Assembly: GCA_036960305.1 (NCBI GenBank)
Contig: JBALWA010000013.1
Coordinates: forward strand, 1 to 64,000
Origin: JBALVT01 sp036960305
GTDB lineage: Bacteria; Pseudomonadota; Gammaproteobacteria; Pseudomonadales; Halieaceae
DNA length: 64,000 nucleotides
Reading direction: 5' to 3'
Shown here piece by piece: positions 8,157 to 17,183 of this stretch. Both the position numbers and the translations under genes were made by a program. Below the pieces are notes generated by a model, which was given only the letters and a program-made list of their open reading frames with translations, made no database searches and was not told where the DNA came from. Positions within the stretch are counted from its first letter, which is position 1; every line of letters starts with the position of its first letter.

Positions 8157-9638
8157 TCAGAAAGCACGCCAGCGCTGTTTGATGTGAGCCTGGCGTATGC
8201 CAATCTCTGCCCGACGCTGCTCCACAGTGATTCGGGGCGTGTCCGCAGGCAACACGCCATCCAACTGGTCGAACTTGACTAGAAATGCCTCAGCAGTCGG
8301 CATTTTGTCCTCCGGTGGATCCTCCCGGAAAATAAAACGCATGGCGTGCTGGCCATAGTCATAACCGGTAGTAGCAACCCAGCCCTGCACACCCGGGTCA
8401 GTCATGGCGATGACAAAGTAGCGAGAGCCGTCACTGGCCACCGGTAACTGATGACCAGACAGGCTGCTGACATAGTTCTGCTGATCCGGCCCCTCAAACC
8501 ACAGCGTGCCAAGTTGCATACTGACATAGTGAGGCTCAACGGGTGCGGTAACCTTAACCACCAGGGCCTCATCCGGCGCCAGCTCGTAGAGGCCACTGGC
8601 ATAGTATTGACGTGACCCCGCCACGCCCCCGGCGGTGAATGGGAGCGCCGGTGGATTGATGCCATTCAGTGGTAGATTGCGGCGCCCGTCTCCATTGGCA
8701 TCATCGTGCATTTCCAGAGGGTATTTCATCAACAGATTCCAGAAGCGAATCTGATTGGGCAGCTCCTCCCCGATCTTCGCCAGTTTGTCCGCAACGAATG
8801 AGGCCTCAATGGGTGGCTTACTTTCCCCAATGGTATCCAGGCGCACGATATCGAGATCCAAAGCCTTCTCGTACTCCCAGTCGGAAAACATTTCCCGCAC
8901 CGCTAGCCAATGTGCTGCCTGCTCACCGGTCTCACCGGTGGAGGCACATGTGATTTCAGCTACCGACGGCAGGAAATTGCCATCATAGCCTTCCGGTCGT
9001 TTCGGGCCGATCAGAATTTCAAAGCGATCACCTTGCAGCACCAGGTTGAAGCTATTGAGGAAAGCCAGGGTCTGGCTCTTACACTGTGCCATCTCCGCCA
9101 GTTCCCCGGTTGCGCCGGGCACATCGGTAATCGTCTGGAAGGTGACCATGCGCGGTGCCTTGGGGCTTTTGAGGCCGCGGGAAGAATCGCGCCACTCCCG
9201 GGTATCAGTGGCCGTTCCCGTCACCCGATAATAAGCAGTAGCGTCCAGAGGAGCCTTGAGGTATAGGGTGTCAGGGTTTTCCGCTGTCCATTTGCGCAGC
9301 ATATCCATAGAGCGATGAAACTCGGGAAACTTCGGATCCATGCGCATTTCCAGATCTATCATGCGGCCGATGTGGCCCAGCAGATAGCGATAGCCCTCGG
9401 CCAGATTGCGCCCACTGGCATCGGGTGGGAAGTCCTTTGGATCAGTCAAACTGAACTGGGCCTCTTCCAGGCCGGTCATCAAGCCCTGCCAGCCACTGTC
9501 CAGGATGGCCCTGGCCTCTAAGTCACTCTCGCTCAGCTGCTGGCTCAAGGTCGTGACTGGCATCAACAAGGCGACAACAGCCAGCGCACAAGTCATACGC
9601 CGTGATAAGCCGGTGACTTTCAAGATAGCGAGCGACAT
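8157..9638 (-). CDS. Exported DUF1214-domain protein
   Basis: About 493 residues starting at the ATG at 9638, which has GGAG nine bases upstream; a TTG five codons earlier keeps the frame but abuts the previous stop. Residues 15-35 form a signal peptide (hydrophobic run CALAVVALLMPVTTL before SQQ). The C-terminal third (YYASGLYELAPDEALVV through DPGVQGWVATTGYDYGQ) matches DUF1214, a periplasmic domain of unknown function often paired with DUF1254. Lies 16 bp after the LysR gene on the same strand, so the two are probably co-transcribed. Confidence 0.75.
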   Translation of the reverse strand: MSLAILKVTGLSRRMTCALAVVALLMPVTTLSQQLSESDLEARAILDSGWQGLMTGLEEAQFSLTDPKDFPPDASGRNLAEGYRYLLGHIGRMIDLEMRMDPKFPEFHRSMDMLRKWTAENPDTLYLKAPLDATAYYRVTGTATDTREWRDSSRGLKSPKAPRMVTFQTITDVPGATGELAEMAQCKSQTLAFLNSFNLVLQGDRFEILIGPKRPEGYDGNFLPSVAEITCASTGETGEQAAHWLAVREMFSDWEYEKALDLDIVRLDTIGESKPPIEASFVADKLAKIGEELPNQIRFWNLLMKYPLEMHDDANGDGRRNLPLNGINPPALPFTAGGVAGSRQYYASGLYELAPDEALVVKVTAPVEPHYVSMQLGTLWFEGPDQQNYVSSLSGHQLPVASDGSRYFVIAMTDPGVQGWVATTGYDYGQHAMRFIFREDPPEDKMPTAEAFLVKFDQLDGVLPADTPRITVEQRRAEIGIRQAHIKQRWRAF

Positions 9639-9654
9639 AGCAATAAACTCCAAT

Positions 9655-10593
9655 TCAAACCGCGCCAGGATGCGCGATATTACGCGGGTATTTTTCTTCC
9701 ATGTATTCGATCAGCAGATCGAGACACTCCCGTGCCAATGGCGTGAAATACTCCCGGCGGTACAGTGCCGTAACGGGCATGCTATGCAGCTCTTGACCAA
9801 TATCCAGCTCTACAAGAGTGCCCCGTTCCAGAGCTGACTCCACCATGTACCGCGACAAAAACAGAATACCCAGCCCCGCCTCGGCATGTGCCACGAGGCA
9901 CATGCCCTCGTTGCACGTAAGCTCCCATTGCCAGGACTGGACTGGCAGGTCACCCAACATCTTTTCTATCCATGGGTTCGCCTGCGGAATTCGTGTTCCG
10001 ATACAGCGATGATCGCGAGTCAGTTCTTCCAACGAAGAAGGCGTACCATGCTCTTTCAGATAATTGGGCGCAGCATAAAACCCTAGAGGCACCTCTCCCA
10101 GCGGCCTGGCCGACATATTGCTCTCCGCCCCCTCACCCTCCCGGATAAACAGGTCATATTCCAGTTCGAAGTTCCGCTGGTAATAGCCCGAAGGTGTGGT
10201 GTCCTCCACCCGCAGGTGGAAGCGGGCCTCGGGGTGTGCCTTGGTCAATTTTTCGAATACAGCCGGCAGGACATTGGTCGCCAATGCCGGCGACGTCGCA
10301 ATACGCAGCAGAGCGTCGTCCTCATTGGATATATGCTTGATTTCATGTTCAGTGGCCTTGACCAGCGCATCAATTTCCCTGGCTCGTTCGTAATAGCGTT
10401 CACCGGCTGCCGTGAGAATCAGCTTGCGGGTACTGCGCTTGAATAATTGGCTGCCCAGCTTTTCTTCCAGGCGGTCTACCTGCTTGCTGACCGTTGGCTG
10501 GGTAATACCCAGCTTCTCCGCCGCCTTGCTGAAGCTGCCCTGCTCAACAATCGTTATGTACAGTCGATAGTTATCCACTGACGCTGTCTCCAT
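9655..10593 (-). CDS. LysR-family transcriptional regulator
   Basis: 312 residues. NYRLYITIVEQGSFSKAAEKLG plus ITQPTVSKQVDRLEEKLG is the LysR helix-turn-helix, followed by the linker LFKRSTRKLILTAAGERYYERA and the two-lobed effector domain. It is divergent from the aminotransferase gene that opens the glutamate mutase region (166 bp between starts), and upstream of the DUF1214 gene on its own strand, so it may control either or both. Confidence 0.93.
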   Translation of the reverse strand: METASVDNYRLYITIVEQGSFSKAAEKLGITQPTVSKQVDRLEEKLGSQLFKRSTRKLILTAAGERYYERAREIDALVKATEHEIKHISNEDDALLRIATSPALATNVLPAVFEKLTKAHPEARFHLRVEDTTPSGYYQRNFELEYDLFIREGEGAESNMSARPLGEVPLGFYAAPNYLKEHGTPSSLEELTRDHRCIGTRIPQANPWIEKMLGDLPVQSWQWELTCNEGMCLVAHAEAGLGILFLSRYMVESALERGTLVELDIGQELHSMPVTALYRREYFTPLARECLDLLIEYMEEKYPRNIAHPGAV

Positions 10594-10690
10594 GATGATG
10601 AGTTGTTATTGGCAATATCATACTACGTTTCCGGGGTTCAACCACGCTTCTGCTTGCCAAGAAACGGATCCTGACGGTAATAGTGAGGTT

Positions 10691-10710
10691 GATTGGTATG
10701 GATTGGTATG
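10691..10710. promoter_or_regulatory. Tandem 10-bp repeat in the LysR/aminotransferase divergent promoter
   Basis: GATTGGTATG occurs twice in direct succession, 49 bp before the aminotransferase start. One turn of helix spacing makes it a plausible binding site for a regulator, LysR being the nearest candidate. No classical T-N11-A palindrome was found on top of it. Confidence 0.35.
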
Positions 10711-10758
10711 CCCAGAAGCAATACAATGAGCCCGCGCATACAAAGGGTAGCAAAACTC

Positions 10759-11946
10759 ATGTTTTCAACATTAAAGCAACGGCCGGCAGACCCCATTTTG
10801 GGTCTGTCTGTTAAATTCAAAGCCGACACCAACCCCAACAAAATTGATCTCGGCGCAGGCATATACAAAGATGATGCGGGTCAAACACCCGTACTGGCCT
10901 GTGTGAAATCTGCTGAGACACTGCGAACGGTGAACGAAGCGAGCAAAGCCTACCTGAGCTCTGCTGGGTCTCCCCTATTCAATGAAAAGATCTCTGAACT
11001 CAACCTGGGTGATCACAAGGTCATCCACGAGAACCGCATCCGGACCATTTCCACACCCGGCGGCACCGGTGCGCTTCGTATCGCCGGTGAATTTATTAAC
11101 ACCTGTAATCCGGGCGCCACAATATGGGTCAGTAACCCCACCTGGGCAAATCACCAGGGGGTATTTACTGCCGCTGGCCTGAAGGTAAAAACCTACCCCT
11201 ACTACGACTATGAGAACAAGTGCCTGGACTTTGCCGGTATGGCAGCGGCCCTGAAACAGGTTCCCAAGGGTGACGCCGTATTACTCCACGCCTGCTGCCA
11301 TAACCCCAGTGGGATGGATTTGAACAAGGAAGAGTGGCAACAGATTGCAGAAATCGCCAGTGACATTGGATTTACCCCGGTGATCGATATGGCCTATCAG
11401 GGCTTTGGCGAGGGGTTGGATGAAGACGCCTATGGTCTGAGATTGATGGCTGACGCAGTTGAAGAAATGATCCTGTGTAGTTCCTGCTCGAAGAACTTTG
11501 GCCTCTACCGGGAACGGATCGGCGCCTGTTCTATTATCGCCAAAAGCGCAACGGCTGCCGATATCATCAACTCGGTCCTGATGCAGGTAGTAAGAGTCAA
11601 TTACTCAATGCCCCCCGCACACGGCGCGGCGATTGTAGAGACCATCCTGAGCTCTGCTGAACTAACGGGTCAATGGCATGGTGAGTTAAAAGAGATGCGG
11701 GATCGTATTTCAGACATGCGCCAATTACTGGTCGATAGACTCGCCGCAAATGGTGTGACACAGGACTTCAACTTCATCACCCGGCAAAACGGCATGTTCT
11801 CATTCCTGGGAATCGACCCGGATCAGGTACAGCGCTTACAGGATGAATCCAGTGTCTATGTTGTGGGCTCCAGCCGCATAAGCGTGGCGGCAATATCCCC
11901 CAGCAACGCAGATTATCTGGCCCAGTCCATTGCCAAGGTGCTGTAG
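10759..11946 (+). CDS. Aspartate/aromatic amino-acid aminotransferase (class I, AspC/TyrB type)
   Basis: 395 residues. CSSCSKNFGLYRERIGA contains the PLP lysine (Lys245), HNPSGMD and IDMAYQGFGEGLDEDA are the class I fold signatures, and the N-terminus LKQRPADPILGLSVKFKAD is typical of AspC/TyrB. I choose the ATG at 10759 because this family starts there and AAGGG lies upstream at 10743-10747; the frame itself runs back to 10693. It exchanges amino groups between dicarboxylic or aromatic amino acids and 2-oxoglutarate. Placed beside glutamate mutase genes it could deaminate 3-methylaspartate to methyloxaloacetate (inference). Confidence 0.9.
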   Translation: MFSTLKQRPADPILGLSVKFKADTNPNKIDLGAGIYKDDAGQTPVLACVKSAETLRTVNEASKAYLSSAGSPLFNEKISELNLGDHKVIHENRIRTISTPGGTGALRIAGEFINTCNPGATIWVSNPTWANHQGVFTAAGLKVKTYPYYDYENKCLDFAGMAAALKQVPKGDAVLLHACCHNPSGMDLNKEEWQQIAEIASDIGFTPVIDMAYQGFGEGLDEDAYGLRLMADAVEEMILCSSCSKNFGLYRERIGACSIIAKSATAADIINSVLMQVVRVNYSMPPAHGAAIVETILSSAELTGQWHGELKEMRDRISDMRQLLVDRLAANGVTQDFNFITRQNGMFSFLGIDPDQVQRLQDESSVYVVGSSRISVAAISPSNADYLAQSIAKVL

Positions 11947-11961
11947 GGGCATCGAGCCCTA
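11944..11961. terminator. Small hairpin bridging two convergent stop codons
   Basis: TAGGGGC-ATCGA-GCCCTA starts with the TAG of the aminotransferase and ends with the complement of the RraA stop. The stem is short (six pairs with one extra G) and is followed only by an AATTTT stretch on the plus strand. Possible bidirectional terminator. Confidence 0.3.
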
Positions 11962-12438
11962 GACAATTTTCTCTGGCGTAACAATCACACCATCGGTGTC
12001 GGCATACAGAAAGTCGCCCTCATTAATGGTGATACCATCGAAAGACAATGCACTGCCACGCTCGCCCTGCGTTACCGGGATGTACTTGCGAGGGCAGGTA
12101 CCCAGCGCATAAAGCGCCACGGGGATGTCTTTGATCTGGTAGGTATCCCTGATGTAACCGTTGACGATGATGCCAGCGTACTGGTTGTCGCGGGCAAACT
12201 TCATGAGGTTTTCGCCAACGACGGCATAATAGGCCTGATCCACGTCTACAACGACAACTTTGCCCCTGCCATCTTCGTCTCTCAGCAGTTTAATCAGATC
12301 AGAATTGTTTCTATCCAACTTTATCGTGACAATTTGGCCCTGACACTTGTCTAGGCCGCCATGGTTTCGGTACCCTGCGCCGAGCACAAATACCTTATCA
12401 CTGTGTTCATCACAGATATCTGCTGTAAAAAACGTCAT
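11959..12438 (-). CDS. RraA-family protein (HMG aldolase / oxaloacetate decarboxylase type)
   Basis: 159 residues from the ATG at 12438, chosen because AGGAAG sits seven bases upstream and TADICDEH is the usual N-terminus. GENLMKFARDNQYAGIIVNGYIRDT carries the conserved GxxxxxxA...G-x-I-R-D core in which Arg and Asp bind pyruvate enolate and metal in 4-hydroxy-4-methyl-2-oxoglutarate aldolases; these enzymes also decarboxylate oxaloacetate. RNase E inhibition is the other known role of the fold. Its neighbours (aminotransferase, glutamate mutase) favour action on a 2-oxo-dicarboxylate such as methyloxaloacetate, which is inference. Confidence 0.8.
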   Translation of the reverse strand: MTFFTADICDEHSDKVFVLGAGYRNHGGLDKCQGQIVTIKLDRNNSDLIKLLRDEDGRGKVVVVDVDQAYYAVVGENLMKFARDNQYAGIIVNGYIRDTYQIKDIPVALYALGTCPRKYIPVTQGERGSALSFDGITINEGDFLYADTDGVIVTPEKIV

Positions 12439-12549
12439 AATTACTTCCTGGATCACCATTTGCGGATCGGGCATTCTAGCAGTTTAGGACCATATTTTGC
12501 ACAAGCTTTTGATATCATTACACTTTTAGAGTTTTAGGCGACAATTGTT

Positions 12550-12960
12550 ATGAAGGTAGTTACAGGCGTAGTTGGCAACGATATCCACGTGGTTGCCAAT
12601 CGACTCATTGACCTATCACTCAGGGCCAGGGGCTTTGAGGTGTTCAATCTGGGCGTGAATACCTACCTGGAAGAATTCTTTGATGCCGTTGTGGAGACCG
12701 GGGCAGAAATCCTGCTGATTTCCTCTCTCAATGGCGAGGCAGAGGGTTGGGGGCGCGAGGTAAAGCTCCTCAAGGCAAAGTATAAGACGATAGATGATCT
12801 TATTATGATGATTGGCGGTAATTTGGTGGTGGGCAGCGGCAAAGCCGAAGACATCGTACCGCGCTACAAAAAATATGGCTTCGACCTCGTTTGCCACCAG
12901 GTAGACCTGAATACCGGGCTGGACAGCCTGGAAGCCTTTATCGAAGAGAGAAATTCCTAA
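12550..12960 (+). CDS. glmS: Glutamate (methylaspartate) mutase small subunit, cobalamin-binding
   Basis: 136 residues, the size of MutS/GlmS. GNDIHVVANRL is the cobalamin loop in which His17 would be the lower cobalt ligand; the family motif is DxHxxG, here DxHxxA, so the last glycine is replaced. ISSLNGEAEG and IGGNLVVG match the Ser-rich and GGNxxVG B12 segments. Together with the E subunit it catalyses the reversible carbon-skeleton rearrangement of L-glutamate to L-threo-3-methylaspartate. Its stop overlaps the start of the E subunit by one base (TAATG). Confidence 0.88.
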   Translation: MKVVTGVVGNDIHVVANRLIDLSLRARGFEVFNLGVNTYLEEFFDAVVETGAEILLISSLNGEAEGWGREVKLLKAKYKTIDDLIMMIGGNLVVGSGKAEDIVPRYKKYGFDLVCHQVDLNTGLDSLEAFIEERNS

Positions 12961-14324
12961 TGAGTTTGCTACAAGAAGAACGAGAAATCATTCTCAGCAA
13001 TGAATACGTTGATGCCTTTGATTTTTCCGAAGTCTCGGAATTTGTCAGAAACGCCAACAAGGACCTGTTCATATCCCATCATTTTCGTAAGAAGGAAAAG
13101 ATGCTTGTTCAGCCCCGGGGTGGATTTCCCACGTATAAGCAGCAATTTGATCTGTACGAGTTCTTTGTCGATGCCAATGTCGACGTGCTGCCCCTGACGA
13201 TTGATTCCAATACGCGTCTCAACGACTACGGTACAGCAAAGAAAATGCTGCGTTTGAGTGAGGAGAATGACAAAGACATGCTCAATGGCTACCCATTGGT
13301 GACGCATGGCTATCGAACAACACGCAAAATGATCACGCACTTCAACAAACCCGTAAGCCTCCGGCACGGTACGCCCGATGCCCGGTTGCTGATCGAGACA
13401 GCCATTGCCTCCGGCATTTTTGACATTGAAGGCGGCCCCATCAGCTACCTTCTGCCCTACTCAAAGAATTTCCCTTTGGACAAGGCCTTTTTGTACTGGA
13501 AATATGTTGAACGCGTGTGCGCCAACTACTCAGATTTGAATGAACCCATCAACCGGGAGTCGTTTGGCCCGATGACGGCAACCCTGGTACCACCTTCGAT
13601 TACCATTGTTATTCAGCTACTTGAAATGCTGCTTTCCCTGGAAGAAGGCGTGAAGTCGTTCTCTGTTTCCTTTGCCCAGCAAGGTTCAATGATCCAGGAT
13701 GTAGTGACGGGAGCTGTACTGAAAAAGTTGGCGAAGTATTACGCCGCGCAGATCGATTGCGATGATGCGGCAATACACCTGGTGTATCACCAGTGGATGG
13801 GGGCCTTCCCAACCAATAAAGACTATGCCGAGCAGTTGATCAATATGTCCACTGTGATTGCATCCATGGTAGGCGCAGACAAGATCATTACCAAAACCCG
13901 GGAGGAAGCCACGGGCATTCCGACCAAAGAGGCCAATGCCAAAACCGTGGCCAATACCCAGTACTCACTGCGTATCTTAAACGGTTTACCGAATATCGTA
14001 GACGAGGAAGAAGAAGAAATCCTGACGCTTGAGGTTCATGCCATCATGGAGGCCGTGTTTAACGACCCCGCTGACACCTTGTGGCGCAAGGTTTTCAACT
14101 CGATTAAAAACGGCATTATCGACGTGCCTTTCTCACCGCATATCATTAACCATAATGAAATGATTACGGTCAGAGACGCCAACAAGAACATCCGAATCAT
14201 CAAGCGAGCGAATGTGCCTATTCCGGACCGTTGCTATGAATATGAAAAATCGCAATGCGATTTGGCCAAAGATACCACCAGCATCGTCAATGACATTGTT
14301 CACGACATAGGAATCATGCAATGA
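12960..14324 (+). CDS. glmE: Glutamate (methylaspartate) mutase large subunit E
   Basis: 454 residues; start at 12960 from the TAATG overlap with the S subunit. The residues known in clostridial GlmE to clamp substrate glutamate (Arg66, Arg100, Arg149, Glu171) are present at constant offset: Arg53 in QPRGGFP, Arg86 in DSNTRLN, Arg135 in LRHGTPDAR and Glu157 in DIEGGPISY. This supports true glutamate mutase rather than another B12 mutase. It forms the catalytic TIM barrel that holds adenosylcobalamin with GlmS. The stop overlaps the L gene by four bases. Confidence 0.92.
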   Translation: MSLLQEEREIILSNEYVDAFDFSEVSEFVRNANKDLFISHHFRKKEKMLVQPRGGFPTYKQQFDLYEFFVDANVDVLPLTIDSNTRLNDYGTAKKMLRLSEENDKDMLNGYPLVTHGYRTTRKMITHFNKPVSLRHGTPDARLLIETAIASGIFDIEGGPISYLLPYSKNFPLDKAFLYWKYVERVCANYSDLNEPINRESFGPMTATLVPPSITIVIQLLEMLLSLEEGVKSFSVSFAQQGSMIQDVVTGAVLKKLAKYYAAQIDCDDAAIHLVYHQWMGAFPTNKDYAEQLINMSTVIASMVGADKIITKTREEATGIPTKEANAKTVANTQYSLRILNGLPNIVDEEEEEILTLEVHAIMEAVFNDPADTLWRKVFNSIKNGIIDVPFSPHIINHNEMITVRDANKNIRIIKRANVPIPDRCYEYEKSQCDLAKDTTSIVNDIVHDIGIMQ

Positions 14325-15511
14325 GCAATGACAAGGAAAAGCTACTGATCGATGTAGGCAGCACCTATTTCAAGCTCAGTACGTCTGAACATATCGAACA
14401 GCATTTTCGAGACTTCAACAAAGATATCATGGACGACCTGATACATCGCTGCGGCAACACAATAGATCGCTTCGATAAAGAGGATGTACACATTTGCTCA
14501 TCTGCCAATGGCGGATTAAGCACTTTGATCATTGGCATAAGCAACTCCTTTTCACTCAAGTATGCAACCAATGTCGCCTTTAACTCTGGCATCAATATCA
14601 TCGATACTATTCTCTATCAAAATATTGAAGACTATTCGGTGCCCAGCGACGTGATCGATGTGGTAATCATCGTGGGCGGCATAGACAGCCATGCCAATAT
14701 TTTTTCAAGCAGTCTGTACCAGTACCTGGCGAAGTTGAACTACTCAAACGTCGTTTTTGTGGGTAGTGAGCTGGACGGCCCTCAACTTAGCGAGAACATT
14801 GCGAACCTTGTGGTATTGCCTAATATCATCGACAACAGGCTGCATATTGTTGAAGAGCATCTCAAAGAGTATTTGACCAACCTCTACCAGCAGGACATAG
14901 AGGGCAAGGAAGATATCAAGAACCTCTACGACATTACCGCGAACCAAATCTACTCGACACCCTATATCGTAAACAAGGCGCTGCCATTGATCGATGCGCG
15001 CTACTCCGTTGTTGACCCCTTTATTCTTCTTGATATCGGCGGTGCAACAACGGACATTCATTACTCAAAGGACCTGGTCGACGACAACATTGTGACCGAA
15101 AACGAGTACGACAGACTGGTATTCAAGAAATTGGGGGTCTATAAGTCCAAGCAGTCCCTGATCTTTGCCGCAAAAAACAATGAATTTGTCTATGAGCTAC
15201 TGATGCATTTGAAGGTAACCGAAAACATCTTTGAAGAGCAAAGTGACAAGGCGACCAAAATTCTGATGCAACTCGCCATCTTTCTGGTGTTGTGCAAAAT
15301 CTCACATTACAAAAAATCCTACGTCAATCTGAAACTCCTTGCGATTAACTCCATAGTCTTAACCGGGGGCATTACCAAGGTACTGGTTGCTGAAGAAATC
15401 GAAGATATCATTTCTTTTTTCTACACGAAAATTCTTACCTCGGATCATCGGCCTGTGGCTGTAATTGATAATAATTACGATATCTGGACGCTTGGAGCAA
15501 TGGGAAAATAA
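14321..15511 (+). CDS. glmL: MutL/GlmL-type ASKHA ATPase, probable mutase reactivase
   Basis: 396 residues. KLLIDVGSTYFKLS is the phosphate-1 loop and FILLDIGGATTDIHYSK the phosphate-2 region of actin/Hsp70-like ATPases; SSANGGLSTLIIGIS is typical of GlmL. GlmL proteins accompany glutamate mutase genes and are thought to exchange damaged cobalamin. Shorter than many GlmL (about 460 residues). Overlaps glmE by four bases and is followed after 2 bp by the ligase. Confidence 0.87.
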   Translation: MSNDKEKLLIDVGSTYFKLSTSEHIEQHFRDFNKDIMDDLIHRCGNTIDRFDKEDVHICSSANGGLSTLIIGISNSFSLKYATNVAFNSGINIIDTILYQNIEDYSVPSDVIDVVIIVGGIDSHANIFSSSLYQYLAKLNYSNVVFVGSELDGPQLSENIANLVVLPNIIDNRLHIVEEHLKEYLTNLYQQDIEGKEDIKNLYDITANQIYSTPYIVNKALPLIDARYSVVDPFILLDIGGATTDIHYSKDLVDDNIVTENEYDRLVFKKLGVYKSKQSLIFAAKNNEFVYELLMHLKVTENIFEEQSDKATKILMQLAIFLVLCKISHYKKSYVNLKLLAINSIVLTGGITKVLVAEEIEDIISFFYTKILTSDHRPVAVIDNNYDIWTLGAMGK

Positions 15512-15513
15512 TC

Positions 15514-17085
15514 ATGTCAATAAATTGTATAAGAACACTGCTTGAAGCAGCGGCGCAGACGGACAGCGAAAAAACGGCCCTGGTCTTCGATGACAAGAGC
15601 CTTAGCTATTCAGAACTCTTCACCAGGGTAAATCAGGTCGCTTTCTACTTGAACGAACTGGGCCTACCGAAGGATTCGCGCATCGGGATTTATTCCAGCA
15701 AAGGCATTGAGCAAGTGGTTGCTGTACTTGCTATTTTGTCTACCGATTATATCCTCGTACCGCTGACCAAACTGCTAAAGTCAGAACAGGTTGAGTACAT
15801 TATTAAAGACTGTGATATTAAGTGCATTATCACAGACAGGCTTAAACTGGAGAGCATTGAAGAAATTGATTTTGATGGCCACATCGTTTCCTACGAGACC
15901 ACCAGCAAAGAAATCGCCTCATTTGAAGAGATCTACAAATATTACAACAAACCGCATGTTTGCGATATTAATGGCCATGATAATGCGGTTATTACCTACT
16001 CCTTTGGTATGACCGGAACCCCCAAGGGCATTGTAATATCCCACCGCAATCTAATCGACTCCGCCCGTGTGGTGTCGCAGTACCTGAAGCTCGAACACAA
16101 CGACATAATCTCTGGCCTGCTTCTGTTCAATCTCGACTACGGCTTAAACCAGATCTTTTGCACGCTGTACAAAAAGGCCACACTCGCCCTGCACCGCTTT
16201 ATTCTTCCAGAGGATTTTTTCAATCACCTGATAGACGATGAGGTCACCATCTTACCTCTGATGCCTATCAACATTTCCCAGATGTTTGATGATGATATGC
16301 ATAGAACTCCCAGCCCCGAACTGTTCGACAAGCTTAAAACCATTACCTCCTCTGGCGGTAATGTGACAAGCCGGATGATTAAGGACTGTAAGAAAACCTT
16401 CCAGAATGCCGACTTCTATTCGATGCACGGTCTAACCGAAGCATTCCGCTCAACCTACCTGGACCCTTCTCAGGTCAATATCCGTCCGGACTCGATTGGC
16501 AAGCCGATTCCCGATGTTGAACTCTATGTCATTAACGAAGAGGGAAAAGAATGCGCCGTGCGTGAAGTCGGCGAACTCATTCACCGCGGCGGCTACATCT
16601 ACCGGGGTTTCTGGAATGCGCCGGAAGAAAACGCGCAGCGCTTCAAGTCGGTCGAGATTCTCAAGGATGTCGTCAACCTCGAAGGGCAGTTATGCGATGA
16701 GGTCGTGGTGGCTACGGGTGACTATGTCTATAAAGATGAAGAAGGTTACTTCTATTTTGTCTCCCGGCATGACGACATGATCAAAACCCGGGGCTTTAGG
16801 GTGTCGCCTTACGAAGTTGAATCGGTTGTTGCGAGGAACATCCCGCAGATAACGCAATGCGCCGTGTTCGGAATCGATAACGAGCTTATCGAGGAAGAGA
16901 TCGTTCTGGTCTACTCTGCCCCAGCTGAGATAACCGAGAAAGAAATTTTATTTGAGCTTAAAAAGCACCTGGCGTCCTATATGATTCCGAGCAAGGTGGT
17001 GTATAAAAAATCCCTGCCACTGGTACAGAGTGATAACAATCTCATCAATAAAGATGAGCTTAAGCGGGAGTTTTCTGAAAGTTAG
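15514..17085 (+). CDS. AMP-forming acyl/amino-acid ligase, glutamate mutase operon
   Basis: 523 residues of the ANL adenylating superfamily. The P-loop reads YSFGMTGTPKGI instead of the common TSGSTGxPKG but keeps the TGxPKG core. HGLTEAFRSTYLDP is motif A5; this form resembles the exosortase-A-associated ligase group. GDYVYKDEEGYFYFVSRHDDMIK holds the A7/A8 region and the C-terminal domain ends with a potential catalytic Lys (NLINKDELK). No carrier-protein or condensation domain is attached or nearby. Two bases after glmL, so it belongs to the same transcript; it probably activates the acid made by this pathway (inference). A relic of a related gene lies at 25064. Confidence 0.85.
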   Translation: MSINCIRTLLEAAAQTDSEKTALVFDDKSLSYSELFTRVNQVAFYLNELGLPKDSRIGIYSSKGIEQVVAVLAILSTDYILVPLTKLLKSEQVEYIIKDCDIKCIITDRLKLESIEEIDFDGHIVSYETTSKEIASFEEIYKYYNKPHVCDINGHDNAVITYSFGMTGTPKGIVISHRNLIDSARVVSQYLKLEHNDIISGLLLFNLDYGLNQIFCTLYKKATLALHRFILPEDFFNHLIDDEVTILPLMPINISQMFDDDMHRTPSPELFDKLKTITSSGGNVTSRMIKDCKKTFQNADFYSMHGLTEAFRSTYLDPSQVNIRPDSIGKPIPDVELYVINEEGKECAVREVGELIHRGGYIYRGFWNAPEENAQRFKSVEILKDVVNLEGQLCDEVVVATGDYVYKDEEGYFYFVSRHDDMIKTRGFRVSPYEVESVVARNIPQITQCAVFGIDNELIEEEIVLVYSAPAEITEKEILFELKKHLASYMIPSKVVYKKSLPLVQSDNNLINKDELKREFSES

Positions 17086-17092
17086 TTGGAAT

Positions 17093-17168
17093 CGGAGATA
17101 GCGATTCAAACAGCGCGACGCCCTGCCCTGACGCTGGTTTAATGCTGATAATGTGCACTATGTTAAAT
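17093..17168 (+). repeat. Diverged direct repeat, copy A (with 21215-21285)
   Basis: From GATAGCGATTCAAAC to the end of ATGTTAAAT this stretch aligns with 21215-21285 in the same orientation with one short gap. The last 31 bases (17138-17168 versus 21255-21285) differ at only two positions. It lies just after the ligase stop and has no coding frame. Confidence 0.65.
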
Positions 17169-17183
17169 AGCCAATGGCGTCTG

